A stretch of 64,000 nucleotides of DNA from Nevskiales bacterium (GTDB lineage Bacteria > Pseudomonadota > Gammaproteobacteria > Steroidobacterales > GCA-2729495). How positions within the stretch are numbered: the first letter of the stretch is position 1; each line of letters begins with the position of its first letter. Below the pieces are notes generated by a model. That model was not told where the DNA came from. It saw only the letters and a program-made list of their open reading frames with translations, and made no database searches. The position numbers and the translations under genes are program-made. The DNA lies in NCBI GenBank assembly GCA_011526045.1, contig WYBE01000046.1, positions 62,001 through 126,000 of the forward strand, read 5' to 3'. Below, in pieces: positions 23,139-31,264 of the stretch.

Positions 23139-24011
23139 TCAGCCGCCCGCCAGTTCCGGAATTGCGTACGGCAGTGCCAGGCGCGTGAGCGGCCGGCTGC
23201 CATCCGCTTCGAGTGAGCAGGCGCCCGTCGCCGCTTCGAGCCGGATGACTGCAAGCAGTTCGCTGGTGTGTGTCGCTGTCTGCACGGCGTTGACGACCTG
23301 GCCGATGCTGCCGTGCCCGGCATGCACGGTGGCGCCATGGGGCGGTGGTGTTCCCATCACCGCGAACCGCAGCATACGGCGCTTGACGCGACCCAGGAAG
23401 CGGGTGCGGGCGACGATCTCCTGTCCCGTGTAACAGCCCTTGCTGAAACTGATGCCATCCAGGAGGTCCAGATTGACCATCTGTGGCACGAACTCGCCAC
23501 TGGTCGCCGGAACGATCTCGGGGATACCGGCACGGATATCACGCAGCCGCCACTCGTCCGTTGCCCCGCCGGGAGCGCTGGCGGGTCCTGGTGACGCTGA
23601 GCCGGGGCCGGCCACGATCAATGCCCGGGTGGGGTCCGCGGCCAATGCAATGACCTGTGGGTCGCAATCGGATGGGGCTGTGCGGTCAGCCCCACGGGCA
23701 TCCAGGCATCCGTTCAGGTGCAACTCCGGGCATGCGATCTGCACACGCGAGCGCAGGACAAACAGTTTCAGCCGGGCGGCCAGCGCGTTTGCCGCTGCTG
23801 CCGCTGCAACCAGGCAGATGGAGTCGGCGCGGCGGAACAGGTGCCCGGCCCACAGCAGCCGGCCGCGGGCGTCCGCCCAGCCGCCAAGACTGGTCGTGGC
23901 AGGCCCGAGCCGCGCGATATCCTGCGTCAGTTGTCCCTGCAGGAACTGATCGCGATCCGGGCCGGTGACCGTTATCAACCGCAGGTGATCGAGCTGGACG
24001 ATGGATGCCAC
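23139..24011 (-). CDS. ygfZ: YgfZ/GcvT-like folate-binding Fe-S protein maintenance factor
   Basis: YgfZ is a tetrahydrofolate-binding protein that supports a subset of Fe-S enzymes under oxidative stress. The product shows [20 protein letters not shown] at the N-terminus and the family motif [12 protein letters not shown] (the Cys is essential in E. coli), then a C-terminal barrel (RRMLRF). GTG 24011 gives 290 residues; the frame stays open to an ATG at 24131 (330 residues), but that would overlap the divergent SDHAF4-like gene. Its position beside the Fe-S enzyme succinate dehydrogenase fits its role. It is convergent with lysS. Confidence 0.87.
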   Translation of the reverse strand: MASIVQLDHLRLITVTGPDRDQFLQGQLTQDIARLGPATTSLGGWADARGRLLWAGHLFRRADSICLVAAAAAANALAARLKLFVLRSRVQIACPELHLNGCLDARGADRTAPSDCDPQVIALAADPTRALIVAGPGSASPGPASAPGGATDEWRLRDIRAGIPEIVPATSGEFVPQMVNLDLLDGISFSKGCYTGQEIVARTRFLGRVKRRMLRFAVMGTPPPHGATVHAGHGSIGQVVNAVQTATHTSELLAVIRLEAATGACSLEADGSRPLTRLALPYAIPELAGG

Positions 24012-24091
24012 AGGTCTGGTGCGTAAACGGGATTCGTATGCGCGAATTCCGCAACTGGAGAACGAAGCGCCATTCTGGCACACTAAAAAAC

Positions 24092-24280
24092 GTGTCAGAA
24101 AACGGTAATCAAGCGGTATCCGTGCCGGCAAGTGCCCCGGGCCCGGAGCCGTCGGTGCGGCGGGACCTGCCGATTCCAGCGGTCCGGCCCGAGACCCCGG
24201 CGGAGTTCGGGGGGCCGCAAGGCCCGGAGCCGACGCGTTTCGGCGACTGGGAGCGCAACGGCCGCTGCATCGATTTCTGA
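24092..24280 (+). CDS. SDHAF4-like (DUF1674) succinate dehydrogenase assembly factor
   Basis: This small protein (62 residues from GTG 24092) has a disordered Pro-rich N-terminus and ends with [18 protein letters not shown]. This is the conserved C-terminal signature of DUF1674, the family of eukaryotic SDHAF4. In mitochondria SDHAF4 binds flavinylated SdhA and promotes its joining to SdhB. Here the gene is 133 bp upstream of sdhC on the same strand, so a role in SdhA/SdhB assembly is a reasonable inference. The frame is open further upstream, but only the GTG fits the family length. A hairpin with a short T-run follows it. Confidence 0.82.
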   Translation: MSENGNQAVSVPASAPGPEPSVRRDLPIPAVRPETPAEFGGPQGPEPTRFGDWERNGRCIDF

Positions 24281-24356
24281 AGGGCCGGGCTGACTCGCTG
24301 AGGCAGTTCCGTGCTGCTGCTCGTGCTGCGATCCGGGCAGCCGCGGTCCGCGTGAG

Positions 24357-24383
24357 CGGCAGCGGTTGGGCCGCTGCCGTTTT
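24357..24383 (+). terminator. Rho-independent terminator or attenuator in front of sdhC
   Basis: A perfect 9-bp GC-rich inverted repeat, CGGCAGCGG (24357-24365) and CCGCTGCCG (24371-24379), has a 5-nt loop and is followed by TTTT. It lies 30 bp before the sdhC ATG, with the sdhC ribosome binding site AAGGAGAGG between. There is no room for an sdhC promoter after it, so sdh transcripts must start upstream and pass through it. A second small hairpin, GTTTT (24379-24383) with AAAAC (24389-24393), would compete for the T-run. Confidence 0.65.
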
Positions 24384-24413
24384 CCGTTAAAACCAAGGAG
24401 AGGCAACACGACA

Positions 24414-24806
24414 ATGGGGCAGTCGAATCGTCCGCTGTCTCCGCACCTCAGCGTTTTTCGTTGGCAGATCACCAACACGCTGTCGATCCTGCACCGGCTT
24501 ACCGGTGTGGCGCTCACCCTCGGGGCACTGGTGTTCACGTTCTGGCTGGTTGCTCTTGCCGCCGGTCCGGATGCCTTCCTCGATTTCGTGGATGTGCTCG
24601 GTTCGCCGCCGGGCGTCGTCCTGCTCTTCGGGTGGACCTACTGCTTCTTCTATCACCTGGCCAACGGCATCAGGCACCTGTTCTGGGATGCAGGGCAGGG
24701 CTTCGAGATGGTGCAGGCGCGGCGCAGTGGAATCGCAGTGGTTGCCGCCAGCGTGGTCCTGACGCTGGCATTCTGGTTCGCCGTCGTCGCGAATCGCTGG
24801 AGCTGA
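24414..24806 (+). CDS. sdhC: Succinate dehydrogenase cytochrome b556 subunit
   Basis: SdhC is one of two membrane anchors that bind heme b and ubiquinone in complex II. The 130-residue protein begins with the conserved RPLSPHLSVFRWQ and contains LSILHRLTGVAL (quinone-site Ser and Arg in TM1), three membrane segments (about 27-50, 62-85, 103-125) and FYHLANGIRHLFWD with the heme-ligand His. The ATG at 24414 follows a strong AAGGAGAGG. It is followed after 2 bp by sdhD. Confidence 0.95.
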   Translation: MGQSNRPLSPHLSVFRWQITNTLSILHRLTGVALTLGALVFTFWLVALAAGPDAFLDFVDVLGSPPGVVLLFGWTYCFFYHLANGIRHLFWDAGQGFEMVQARRSGIAVVAASVVLTLAFWFAVVANRWS

Positions 24807-24808
24807 AG

Positions 24809-25189
24809 ATGAGCCTGAGAACACCTCTCGGTCGTGCCCTTGGCCTCGGTTCGGCGAAGGCCGGGTTCGGGCACTGGTGGAGCCAGCGGATGTCGGCGGC
24901 GGCGCTGGTGCCGCTCGGCCTCTGGTTCGTGCTCAGCATCGCCGGTTTGCCGAGCACCGACTACTGGGCCGTTGCCGCCTGGGTCGGGGAGCCGTTGCAT
25001 GCGATCCTCCTGATCCTCCTGCTGGTGAGCCTGCTGTATCACTCGAGCCTCGGGGTGCAGGTGATCATCGAGGATTACGTTCGCGGTGCCGCAAGAATTT
25101 CTGCTCTCGTGCTCGTGCAGTTTGCGCACGTCGTGATGGCCGTGGCCGGCATCTACGCCATCGTGATGCTTGCGGCGGTCGGGCAGTGA
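24809..25189 (+). CDS. sdhD: Succinate dehydrogenase hydrophobic membrane anchor subunit
   Basis: The 126-residue protein has three predicted membrane helices (about 30-47, 58-82, 98-122) and the SdhD-type block [16 protein letters not shown], in which the His contacts heme and the Asp-Tyr pair lies at the quinone pocket. The N-terminal [15 protein letters not shown] is also typical. It starts 2 bp after sdhC and ends 43 bp before the sdhA ATG. Together with SdhC it anchors the SdhA-SdhB dimer to the inner membrane. Confidence 0.93.
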   Translation: MSLRTPLGRALGLGSAKAGFGHWWSQRMSAAALVPLGLWFVLSIAGLPSTDYWAVAAWVGEPLHAILLILLLVSLLYHSSLGVQVIIEDYVRGAARISALVLVQFAHVVMAVAGIYAIVMLAAVGQ

Positions 25190-25232
25190 TGAGACGGATA
25201 TCGACGATGCACAGACCTGCCTGGATGCCGCT

Positions 25233-27020
25233 ATGACCAACGAGTACGCATTTACCGATCATTGTTACGATGTCGTGGTGGTTGGTGCCGGTGGCGCTGG
25301 GCTGCGCGCCACGTTCGGGCTGGTGGAAGCGGGGCTGTCCACGGCGTGCATTACCAAGGTGTTCCCGACTCGAAGCCACACGGTTGCCGCCCAGGGCGGG
25401 ATCAGCGCGGCGCTGGGCAACATGGGCGAGGACGACTGGCGCTGGCACATGTACGACACCGTGAAGGGGTCGGACTGGCTCGGAGACCAGGACGCGATCG
25501 AGTACATGTGCAAGGAAGCGCCGCAGGCGGTCATCGAACTGGAACACTACGGCGTGCCGTTTTCACGCACGGACGACGGCAGGATCTATCAGCGACCGTT
25601 CGGCGGCATGACGACGCATTTCGGCAAGGGTACGGCCCAGCGAACCTGCGCTGCCGCGGACCGTACCGGCCACGCCATGTTGCACACGCTGTATCAGCAG
25701 TCGCTGAAGCACGATGCCACCTTCTTCATCGAGTATTTCGCGATCGACCTCATCATGGAGGGCCGCGAGTGCCGGGGTGTCGTCGCCATCGACATGGCGA
25801 CCGGAACGCTGCACCGGTTTCGCGCGCATCGCGTCATTCTTGCGACAGGCGGCTATGGCAGAACCTATTTCTCGTGCACGTCCGCGCACACCTGCACCGG
25901 CGACGGCAACGCCATGGTCTTGCGGGCCGGCCTGCCGCTGCAGGACATGGAGTTCGTGCAATTCCACCCGACGGGCATCTACGGATCGGGCTGCCTGATT
26001 ACGGAGGGTGCGCGCGGCGAGGGCGGCTATCTCACGAACGCAAAGGGCGAGCGGTTCATGGAACGCTACGCGCCGAATGCCAAGGACCTTGCATCCCGCG
26101 ATGTGGTCAGCCGCTCCATGACCGTGGAGATTCGCGAGGGTCGCGGTGTCGGAGAGGAACGCGACCACATTCATCTGCACCTGGAACACCTCGGGCCGGA
26201 CGTGATTCACGAGAGGTTGCCCGGCATTGCGGAGACAGCGCGTATTTTCGCCGGCGTCGATGTCTCCAGGGAGCCCATCCCGGTCCTGCCGACGGTCCAC
26301 TACAACATGGGCGGCATTCCGACGAATCACCATGCCGAAGTGCTCACGCTGGAGAACGGCAACCCCGATACGGTAGTCACGGGTCTCATGGCGGTCGGAG
26401 AAGCGGCCTGCGTGTCGGTGCATGGGGCAAACCGCCTCGGTTCGAATTCATTGCTTGATCTGGTGATTTTCGGGCGTGCCGCCGCCAGGCGTTGCGCGGA
26501 AACCCTGCGTGGCGCCGGACGGCCGCGGCCGCTTGCGGCGGGGGCGGGGGCGGGCGCCGTTGCGCGCCTCGACCGCCTGCGTCACGCCGCCGGCAGTCGG
26601 CCGACCGCAGAGATCCGCCTCGAGATGCAGAAGACCATGCAGCATCACGCCGCCGTCTTTCGTACCGGTGACTCCTTGCGCGAGGGCATGGACAAGCTGG
26701 GCCGGACTGTTGCGTCGTTCGCCGACGTTCGCGTCAGCGACCGGGGACTGATCTGGAATACGGACCTCATCGAGACGCTGGAGCTCGAGAACCTCCTGTG
26801 TCAGGCCATGGTCACGATTACCGCGGCTGCCAATCGCGAGGAGAGTCGCGGCGCCCACGCGCGCGAGGACTTCGCGCAGCGTGACGACGTGAAGTGGATG
26901 AAGCATACGCTCGTATGGGTCGGCGAGGATGGCCGGGTGTCGATCGACTATCGGCCGGTTCATCTGCAGACGCTGACGGCGGATGTCGAGCCGATTCCGC
27001 CGCGGGCCCGGGTGTATTAG
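25233..27020 (+). CDS. sdhA: Succinate dehydrogenase flavoprotein subunit
   Basis: SdhA oxidises succinate to fumarate in the TCA cycle. The 595-residue protein has the FAD dinucleotide motif [12 protein letters not shown], the covalent FAD site [11 protein letters not shown] (His49), the [11 protein letters not shown] capping-domain block and active-site segments including GARGEGGYL and [17 protein letters not shown]. The ATG at 25233 matches the family N-terminus ([17 protein letters not shown]); an in-frame upstream ATG at 25170 overlaps sdhD and is unlikely. The sequence resembles alphaproteobacterial and Xanthomonas-type SdhA more than the E. coli one. Confidence 0.97.
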   Translation: MTNEYAFTDHCYDVVVVGAGGAGLRATFGLVEAGLSTACITKVFPTRSHTVAAQGGISAALGNMGEDDWRWHMYDTVKGSDWLGDQDAIEYMCKEAPQAVIELEHYGVPFSRTDDGRIYQRPFGGMTTHFGKGTAQRTCAAADRTGHAMLHTLYQQSLKHDATFFIEYFAIDLIMEGRECRGVVAIDMATGTLHRFRAHRVILATGGYGRTYFSCTSAHTCTGDGNAMVLRAGLPLQDMEFVQFHPTGIYGSGCLITEGARGEGGYLTNAKGERFMERYAPNAKDLASRDVVSRSMTVEIREGRGVGEERDHIHLHLEHLGPDVIHERLPGIAETARIFAGVDVSREPIPVLPTVHYNMGGIPTNHHAEVLTLENGNPDTVVTGLMAVGEAACVSVHGANRLGSNSLLDLVIFGRAAARRCAETLRGAGRPRPLAAGAGAGAVARLDRLRHAAGSRPTAEIRLEMQKTMQHHAAVFRTGDSLREGMDKLGRTVASFADVRVSDRGLIWNTDLIETLELENLLCQAMVTITAAANREESRGAHAREDFAQRDDVKWMKHTLVWVGEDGRVSIDYRPVHLQTLTADVEPIPPRARVY

Positions 27021-27114
27021 ATGACTGCGTCGCGCGCAACAGCTACGCAGGGTTTGAACCGGTGTTCGCCGCGCGGCGAACTGCCGGCGCAACGGTACTG
27101 GCAAGGAATCGGAA

Positions 27115-27897
27115 ATGGCTGAGTTCAGGTTGCCGGCCAATTCGCGGGTGCAACCCGGCCGGGAGCACAAGGCGCCGGCCGGCGCAACGCGGGTGCGCAG
27201 GTTTCGCATCTACCGGTTCGACCCGGTGTCCGGGGAGAATCCGCGGCTCGACACCTACGAAGTGGATCTCGACCGTTGCGGGCCCATGGTGCTCGACGCG
27301 CTGATCAAGATCAAGAACGAAGTCGATGCCACCCTGACATTCCGCCGCTCCTGCCGGGAAGGCATCTGCGGCTCCTGCGCCATGAACATCGACGGCGGCA
27401 ACACCCTGGCCTGCACGCAGGCCATCGGCGATATCAGCGGCGACGTGAATATCTACCCGTTGCCGCATATGCCGGTCGTCAAAGATCTCGTGCCGGATCT
27501 GACCAATTTTTATGCTCAGTACGCGTCGATCCGCCCCTGGCTGCAGACGCGCACGCCGCCGCCGCCGGACCGCGAGCGCCTGCAATCGAAGGCGGAGCAG
27601 GAAAAGATCAACTCGCCCTCCGCCTGCATCCTCTGTGCATGTTGCTCGACGGCCTGTCCGAGTTACTGGTGGAACAGCGATCGCTACCTGGGCCCGGCCA
27701 CGCTCCTGGCGGCATACCGGTGGCTCGTCGACAGTCGTGACGAAGCACAGGGAGAGCGGCTCGACGATCTGGAAGATCCATTCCGGCTGTATCGCTGCCA
27801 CACGATCATGAACTGCACGGCAACCTGCCCGAAGGGATTGAACCCGGCGCAGGCGATCGCCGAGATCAAGAAAATGATCGCGACCCGGCATCTGTGA
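27115..27897 (+). CDS. sdhB: Succinate dehydrogenase iron-sulfur subunit
   Basis: SdhB carries electrons from FAD to quinone through three Fe-S clusters. The 260-residue protein has the 2Fe-2S ligands in [14 protein letters not shown] plus a later Cys (TLACTQ). Ligands of the 4Fe-4S and 3Fe-4S clusters are in [16 protein letters not shown] and [18 protein letters not shown] 25-30-residue N-terminal lead ([20 protein letters not shown]) resembles Xanthomonas-type SdhB and is absent from E. coli. An AAGGA ribosome binding site precedes the ATG. It is 94 bp after sdhA. Confidence 0.97.
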   Translation: MAEFRLPANSRVQPGREHKAPAGATRVRRFRIYRFDPVSGENPRLDTYEVDLDRCGPMVLDALIKIKNEVDATLTFRRSCREGICGSCAMNIDGGNTLACTQAIGDISGDVNIYPLPHMPVVKDLVPDLTNFYAQYASIRPWLQTRTPPPPDRERLQSKAEQEKINSPSACILCACCSTACPSYWWNSDRYLGPATLLAAYRWLVDSRDEAQGERLDDLEDPFRLYRCHTIMNCTATCPKGLNPAQAIAEIKKMIATRHL

Positions 27898-27925
27898 GCC
27901 CGGCTGTCGCCGCTTGCCGGCGTGG

Positions 27926-28186
27926 ATGCTGATCGGTTTGTCTGACTCCGGGTTCAAACGCCTGCGTTGGCGCTGCCGGCGCGGCATGCGCGAGCTCGAT
28001 GCCGTGCTCATGCGCTTCGCTGATCGTCACTACCTTGCCGCCGGCGAGGCGGAGCAGGCGGCGTTTCGTGGCCTGCTTTCCGCACCGGATCCCGAGATTC
28101 TCGACTTGCTGACCGGCCGGCTGCGCACGGACGATGAAGTCCTGAATCGAGTCCTGGGGATGCTGCGTGATGAACGGCTTCCTTGA
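27926..28186 (+). CDS. sdhE: FAD assembly factor SdhE
   Basis: SdhE (YgfY/CptB) promotes covalent attachment of FAD to SdhA. The 86-residue protein contains the essential RGxxE motif (RRGMRELD, residues 18-25) and the five-helix family pattern (DAVLMRFADRHYLAAGEAEQ, LLSAPDPEILDLL). ATG 27926 gives the family length (E. coli 88); an upstream TTG at 27914 adds four residues. It is 28 bp after sdhB and overlaps the next gene by 17 bp, so it is part of the sdh operon. Confidence 0.93.
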   Translation: MLIGLSDSGFKRLRWRCRRGMRELDAVLMRFADRHYLAAGEAEQAAFRGLLSAPDPEILDLLTGRLRTDDEVLNRVLGMLRDERLP

Positions 28187-28601
28187 GGCCCTGGAGATCA
28201 GGCCTGGTGCAGGCGGCGTCGTCGCCGCGCTCGGCCTGTTTGCCGTAGTGGCAGCACTGGCCGGCATCGTCAATGCCGAGCTGCCGATGCCCGGCAAGTT
28301 CGTTGCTGCCCTGGTTACCGCGATTGCCGTCGGCTTCGAACTGCGCTTGCATGTCGGGGCTCACGCACGACGGCGGATCACGCGCGCCGTGCTCGCCGCG
28401 GACGGCCATTGGCAGATCTTTCCGGCGGACGGACCGCAGGTTCGCGGGCATCTTTCGCGCCACTGGGGCACCTCAGTCGGCCCGGTCATCGCACTGGAGT
28501 GGCAATGTGAGGACGGCAGGTGCCGCCAGGCCTGGCTCGTCCGGCCGCTGGTCCCGGCCGACACCTGGCGGCGGCTGCGGGTCAGGTTGCGCTTCGCGTA
28601 G
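28170..28601 (+). CDS. ygfX: YgfX-like membrane protein
   Basis: The 143-residue protein has a short N-terminal tail, two adjacent membrane segments (about 17-35 and 42-60) and a basic, Trp-rich cytoplasmic domain ending in LRVRLRFA. Size, topology and position directly after sdhE match YgfX (CptA). In E. coli, YgfX was described as a toxin-like partner of SdhE affecting cell shape, though that role is debated. Sequence identity is not obvious by eye, so context carries much of the weight. It overlaps sdhE by 17 bp; GTG 28167 is an alternative start. Confidence 0.68.
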   Translation: MNGFLEALEIRPGAGGVVAALGLFAVVAALAGIVNAELPMPGKFVAALVTAIAVGFELRLHVGAHARRRITRAVLAADGHWQIFPADGPQVRGHLSRHWGTSVGPVIALEWQCEDGRCRQAWLVRPLVPADTWRRLRVRLRFA

Positions 28602-28668
28602 AATGCGACCGCCGCCGCAGCGCCGCACGAGCGGCGGCGTGCTTGACGAGGGTTTGCGGGTTCGGTTC

Positions 28669-28696
28669 GAAACTTTTGCGGTGCGAGGCAGTCTAT
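28669..28696 (+). promoter_or_regulatory. Candidate sigma-E promoter for rpoE
   Basis: GAAACTT (28669-28675), a 15-bp spacer and GTCTAT (28691-28696) closely match the sigma-E consensus GGAACTT-N15-TCTAA-type. The spacer end (GCGAGGCA) even resembles that of the E. coli rpoE P2 promoter. It lies 46 bp upstream of the rpoE ATG in the 140-bp ygfX-rpoE gap, and would give positive autoregulation of rpoE-rseA-rseB. Confidence 0.65.
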
Positions 28697-28741
28697 CCGG
28701 GCGATGCGGTCTCGTATCGCGCATGGCGATAGCGGGATGGC

Positions 28742-29320
28742 ATGGCAGAAAAGATCAGTGATCAGCTGCTCGTCAGGCGCGTCCAGCAGGGCGACCGTCG
28801 GGCGTTCGATGCGCTGGTCCTGCGTTACCAGCAGAGAATCGTCAAGCTGATCATGCGGTACCTGCACGACCCGGCCGAAGCCCAGGATGTGGCCCAGGAG
28901 GCGTTTATCAAGGCCTACAGGGCCTTGCCAGCCTTCCGCGGTGACAGCGCCTTTTACACCTGGTTGTATCGCATCGCGATCAATACGGCGAAAAACCACC
29001 TTGCGGCCCTGCAACGCAAGCCTGTCGACTACGAGCTCGATGCCCATGAGCCGGACCATTATGAACTTAATCCCCGGCTGCGCGACGAGGAGACACCCGA
29101 GGGGCTGGCGATGCAGGAGCAGCTCCGCCGAACGGTCGAACGCACGATTGCATCATTGCCAGCCGAGTTGCGGACCGCGATCATGTTGCGCGAAATCGAC
29201 GGCTTGAGTTACGAGGACATCGCCAGCGCGATGGATTGCCCGGTCGGAACGGTGCGGTCGCGGATTTTCCGCGCCCGCGAAGCGATCGATCGCAGCATCG
29301 ACGAGATGGTCGACCGCTAG
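28742..29320 (+). CDS. rpoE: RNA polymerase sigma-E factor
   Basis: This ECF sigma factor directs the envelope stress response. The 192-residue protein (E. coli 191) has region 2 (about 24-95; DPAEAQDVAQEAFIKAYRAL, FYTWLYRIAINTAKNHL) and region 4 (about 130-185; LPAELRTAIMLREIDGLSY with the helix-turn-helix PVGTVRSRIFRARE). Its N-terminus (VRRVQQGDRRAFD) is typical of RpoE/AlgU. It is followed by rseA and rseB, its membrane anti-sigma and periplasmic regulator, which fixes the subgroup. Confidence 0.96.
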   Translation: MAEKISDQLLVRRVQQGDRRAFDALVLRYQQRIVKLIMRYLHDPAEAQDVAQEAFIKAYRALPAFRGDSAFYTWLYRIAINTAKNHLAALQRKPVDYELDAHEPDHYELNPRLRDEETPEGLAMQEQLRRTVERTIASLPAELRTAIMLREIDGLSYEDIASAMDCPVGTVRSRIFRAREAIDRSIDEMVDR

Positions 29321-29338
29321 CAGATCGCAACAGGGAAG

Positions 29339-29941
29339 ATGACAATGAGCGAGATCCTCGACGAACAACTATCGGCTTTCCTGGATGGCGAACTGCCTCC
29401 GGAAGAACTGGACCTGGTGCTTACACGGCTCGATCGTGACGCGACGCATCGGGCGCGGCTGGGGCGCTACGCCCTGATCGGCGAATGCCTCCGGACAGGG
29501 AGCGCGCAACCGGCGGCGCTGCAGCTTGCCGAGCGCGTGCGGGCACAACTGGCAGAAGCGCCGGTGGAAGAGGGCTGGAGCGGTGTACGCGCCTCCGGCC
29601 CTTCATGGCCCTGGCTCAAACTGGCCGGGGCCGCGGCGGCAGCAGCCACCGCCGCTCTGCTGGTTGCGCAGCCCGGCGCGTGGCAGGGCGCTGGTGAAGC
29701 GCAGCTCGCCGGGCGCGGGCCGGCGCAAACGGCAGGCCGGGTCGAGGAAATCAGCACCGTGAGTTCCGCCCTGGCTCGCCGCCTCGATCCCCGTTCTGCG
29801 GCCCGTCTGACGGGCTACCTGGTTGCACATGGCGAGTACGCCAACCAGTTTTCGCGTAATACCCTCGATTCCCACCTGGTCACGGCACGCGCCGAGCGGG
29901 CGGCGTGGCGGCAGGCGCAGGGTCCCGCTGATGTCCGCTAG
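29339..29941 (+). CDS. rseA: Sigma-E anti-sigma factor RseA
   Basis: RseA (MucA) holds sigma-E at the inner membrane until it is cleaved by DegS and RseP. The 200-residue protein has an N-terminal cytoplasmic sigma-binding domain (about 1-80; LDEQLSAFLDGELPPEE, ARLGRYALIGE), one Ala-rich membrane segment (about 93-112) and a periplasmic domain ending near RLTGYLVAHGEYANQFSR, which binds RseB. Its frame overlaps the rseB start. ATG 29339 and 29345 are both possible starts. Confidence 0.93.
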   Translation: MTMSEILDEQLSAFLDGELPPEELDLVLTRLDRDATHRARLGRYALIGECLRTGSAQPAALQLAERVRAQLAEAPVEEGWSGVRASGPSWPWLKLAGAAAAAATAALLVAQPGAWQGAGEAQLAGRGPAQTAGRVEEISTVSSALARRLDPRSAARLTGYLVAHGEYANQFSRNTLDSHLVTARAERAAWRQAQGPADVR

Positions 29942-30971
29942 ATCGCGCCGCATCGTTTCGGGCGCGATCATTCTGGTTGTGTCGGCGGTTTTCCCCGCCA
30001 TCGTCGTGATGGCGGCGGATAGTCCGCGCGCGTGGCTCGAGCGGATGACCGGGGCGGTCGAGCTGCTGAACTATTCCGGCACCCTGGTGCACTTCAACGG
30101 GGCCGAGACGAGTGTGTTGGACATCGCGCACCGCGTCGAGGACGGTCGCGTGTCCGAGAAGATCACGTCTCGCGATGCGGGCCGCGAAATCATCCGCAAC
30201 AACGACGAGGTGACCTGCATTTTCCAGGATCAGAAGGTCGTCCTGGTGGAGCGGCGTGACGATCTGGACCGGGAGCAGAGTCCGTTGCGGGGCAGACTGC
30301 CCGGCAACGCGGAGATTCACGAAGCGTACTATCACGTCGCCTTTGCCGGCGCGGAACGCATTGCGGGTCGCGACGCCAGGATCATCACGATACGCCCGAA
30401 GGACGGGTTCCGGTACGGCTACCGGATCTCGGTTGATCGCCAGACTGCGATGCCACTCAAGACTCAACTGGTCGACGAAACCGGCCAGTTACTGGAACAG
30501 ATCCTGTTCAGCGACATAGATCTCGCCGGCGAAATACCGGAGGCAGCGGTACGGCCGTCGATCGCCATCGATACCTTTGCGGTGCGCCGATCGCAAGCCG
30601 CTCCCGGACAATCCCGCATGCAGCAGGAGACGGACTGGGGTGCCGTCGAACTGCCCGCCGGCTTCAGCCTTGCCGTCCGGCAGGCGCGCACAGCGCCGGA
30701 CAGCAAACGCGGTTTACGGCACCTGGTGTACTCCGACGGTCTCGCCACGGTCTCGCTGTTCATCGAGCCGGTGGTCGCGGCCGCCGGGCAGGCGGAGGGA
30801 CTCTCGCAGATCGGGGCTGCCAACGCCTTTACGGCAGTACGCGACGGCCACATGATTACTGCCGTGGGTGAGGTTCCGGCACGCACCGTGGAGCTCATTG
30901 CACTATCGGCCCGGCCGCTCCCCGCGGCGCAGAACGACCGCCCGGGGTCGGGCCCGGTCACCTCGCGTTGA
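29931..30971 (+). CDS. rseB: Sigma-E regulatory protein RseB/MucB
   Basis: RseB binds periplasmic RseA and shields it from DegS; it senses mislocalised lipoproteins and LPS. The 346-residue protein has a signal peptide (hydrophobic residues 9-27), an N-terminal LolA-like domain (about 30-215; AWLERMTGAVELLNYSGTLV, HRVEDGRVSEKI) and a smaller C-terminal domain (about 230-325; LPAGFSLAVRQ). The ATG at 29931 lies inside the end of rseA (11-bp overlap), so the two are translationally coupled. Confidence 0.93.
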   Translation: MSARSRRIVSGAIILVVSAVFPAIVVMAADSPRAWLERMTGAVELLNYSGTLVHFNGAETSVLDIAHRVEDGRVSEKITSRDAGREIIRNNDEVTCIFQDQKVVLVERRDDLDREQSPLRGRLPGNAEIHEAYYHVAFAGAERIAGRDARIITIRPKDGFRYGYRISVDRQTAMPLKTQLVDETGQLLEQILFSDIDLAGEIPEAAVRPSIAIDTFAVRRSQAAPGQSRMQQETDWGAVELPAGFSLAVRQARTAPDSKRGLRHLVYSDGLATVSLFIEPVVAAAGQAEGLSQIGAANAFTAVRDGHMITAVGEVPARTVELIALSARPLPAAQNDRPGSGPVTSR

Positions 30972-31222
30972 TGCGGGAGCTGACCGTCTACAGCCGTTCC
31001 GGCTGTCACCTGTGTGAATTGCTGATCGAGGACCTCGCGCCGATGTGCGAGTCCGCAGGCGTCCGGCTGAACATTCTCGATGTGGATGGGCAGCAATCCT
31101 GGAAGGACCGCTACGGCCTGCGGGTGCCTGTCGTGTGTGATGGCGAGAACGAGATCTCTGCCTGGCCGCTCGACGAGGGGCGCGTTCGTCGTTGGCTCGG
31201 GGCGCGACGTCCGGCCGGCTGA
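30971..31222 (+). CDS. Small glutaredoxin-like (DUF836) thioredoxin-fold protein
   Basis: The 83-residue protein begins with a beta strand, then a CHLC redox motif (SRSGCHLCELLIEDL, Cys at about 12 and 15), a second strand LNILDVDG and the cis-Pro loop VPVVCDG, the minimal thioredoxin/glutaredoxin fold of DUF836. Its start shares one base with the rseB stop (TGATG), so it belongs to the rpoE operon by spacing. The substrate is unknown. A role in thiol balance during envelope stress would be only a guess. Confidence 0.83.
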   Translation: MRELTVYSRSGCHLCELLIEDLAPMCESAGVRLNILDVDGQQSWKDRYGLRVPVVCDGENEISAWPLDEGRVRRWLGARRPAG

Positions 31223-31224
31223 TC

Positions 31225-31247
31225 CGGGTATAATCACCCGTTTTTTT
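31225..31247 (+). promoter_or_regulatory. TATAAT element within a T-tailed hairpin upstream of lepA
   Basis: CGGGT (31225-31229) and ACCCG (31236-31240) can pair around a 6-nt loop and are followed by seven T. The same bases contain a perfect TATAAT (31229-31234), 30 bp before the lepA ATG. It could be a weak terminator of the rpoE unit, a -10 element for lepA, or both. The stem is only 5 bp and no clear -35 is seen. Confidence 0.4.
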
Positions 31248-31264
31248 CACGGCCCGACGCGGAC

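Noticed and set aside
24062-24095. A TGGCAC element suggesting a sigma-54 promoter upstream of the SDHAF4-like gene
   Set aside because: The -12 half (TTGC-type) is absent at the required spacing.
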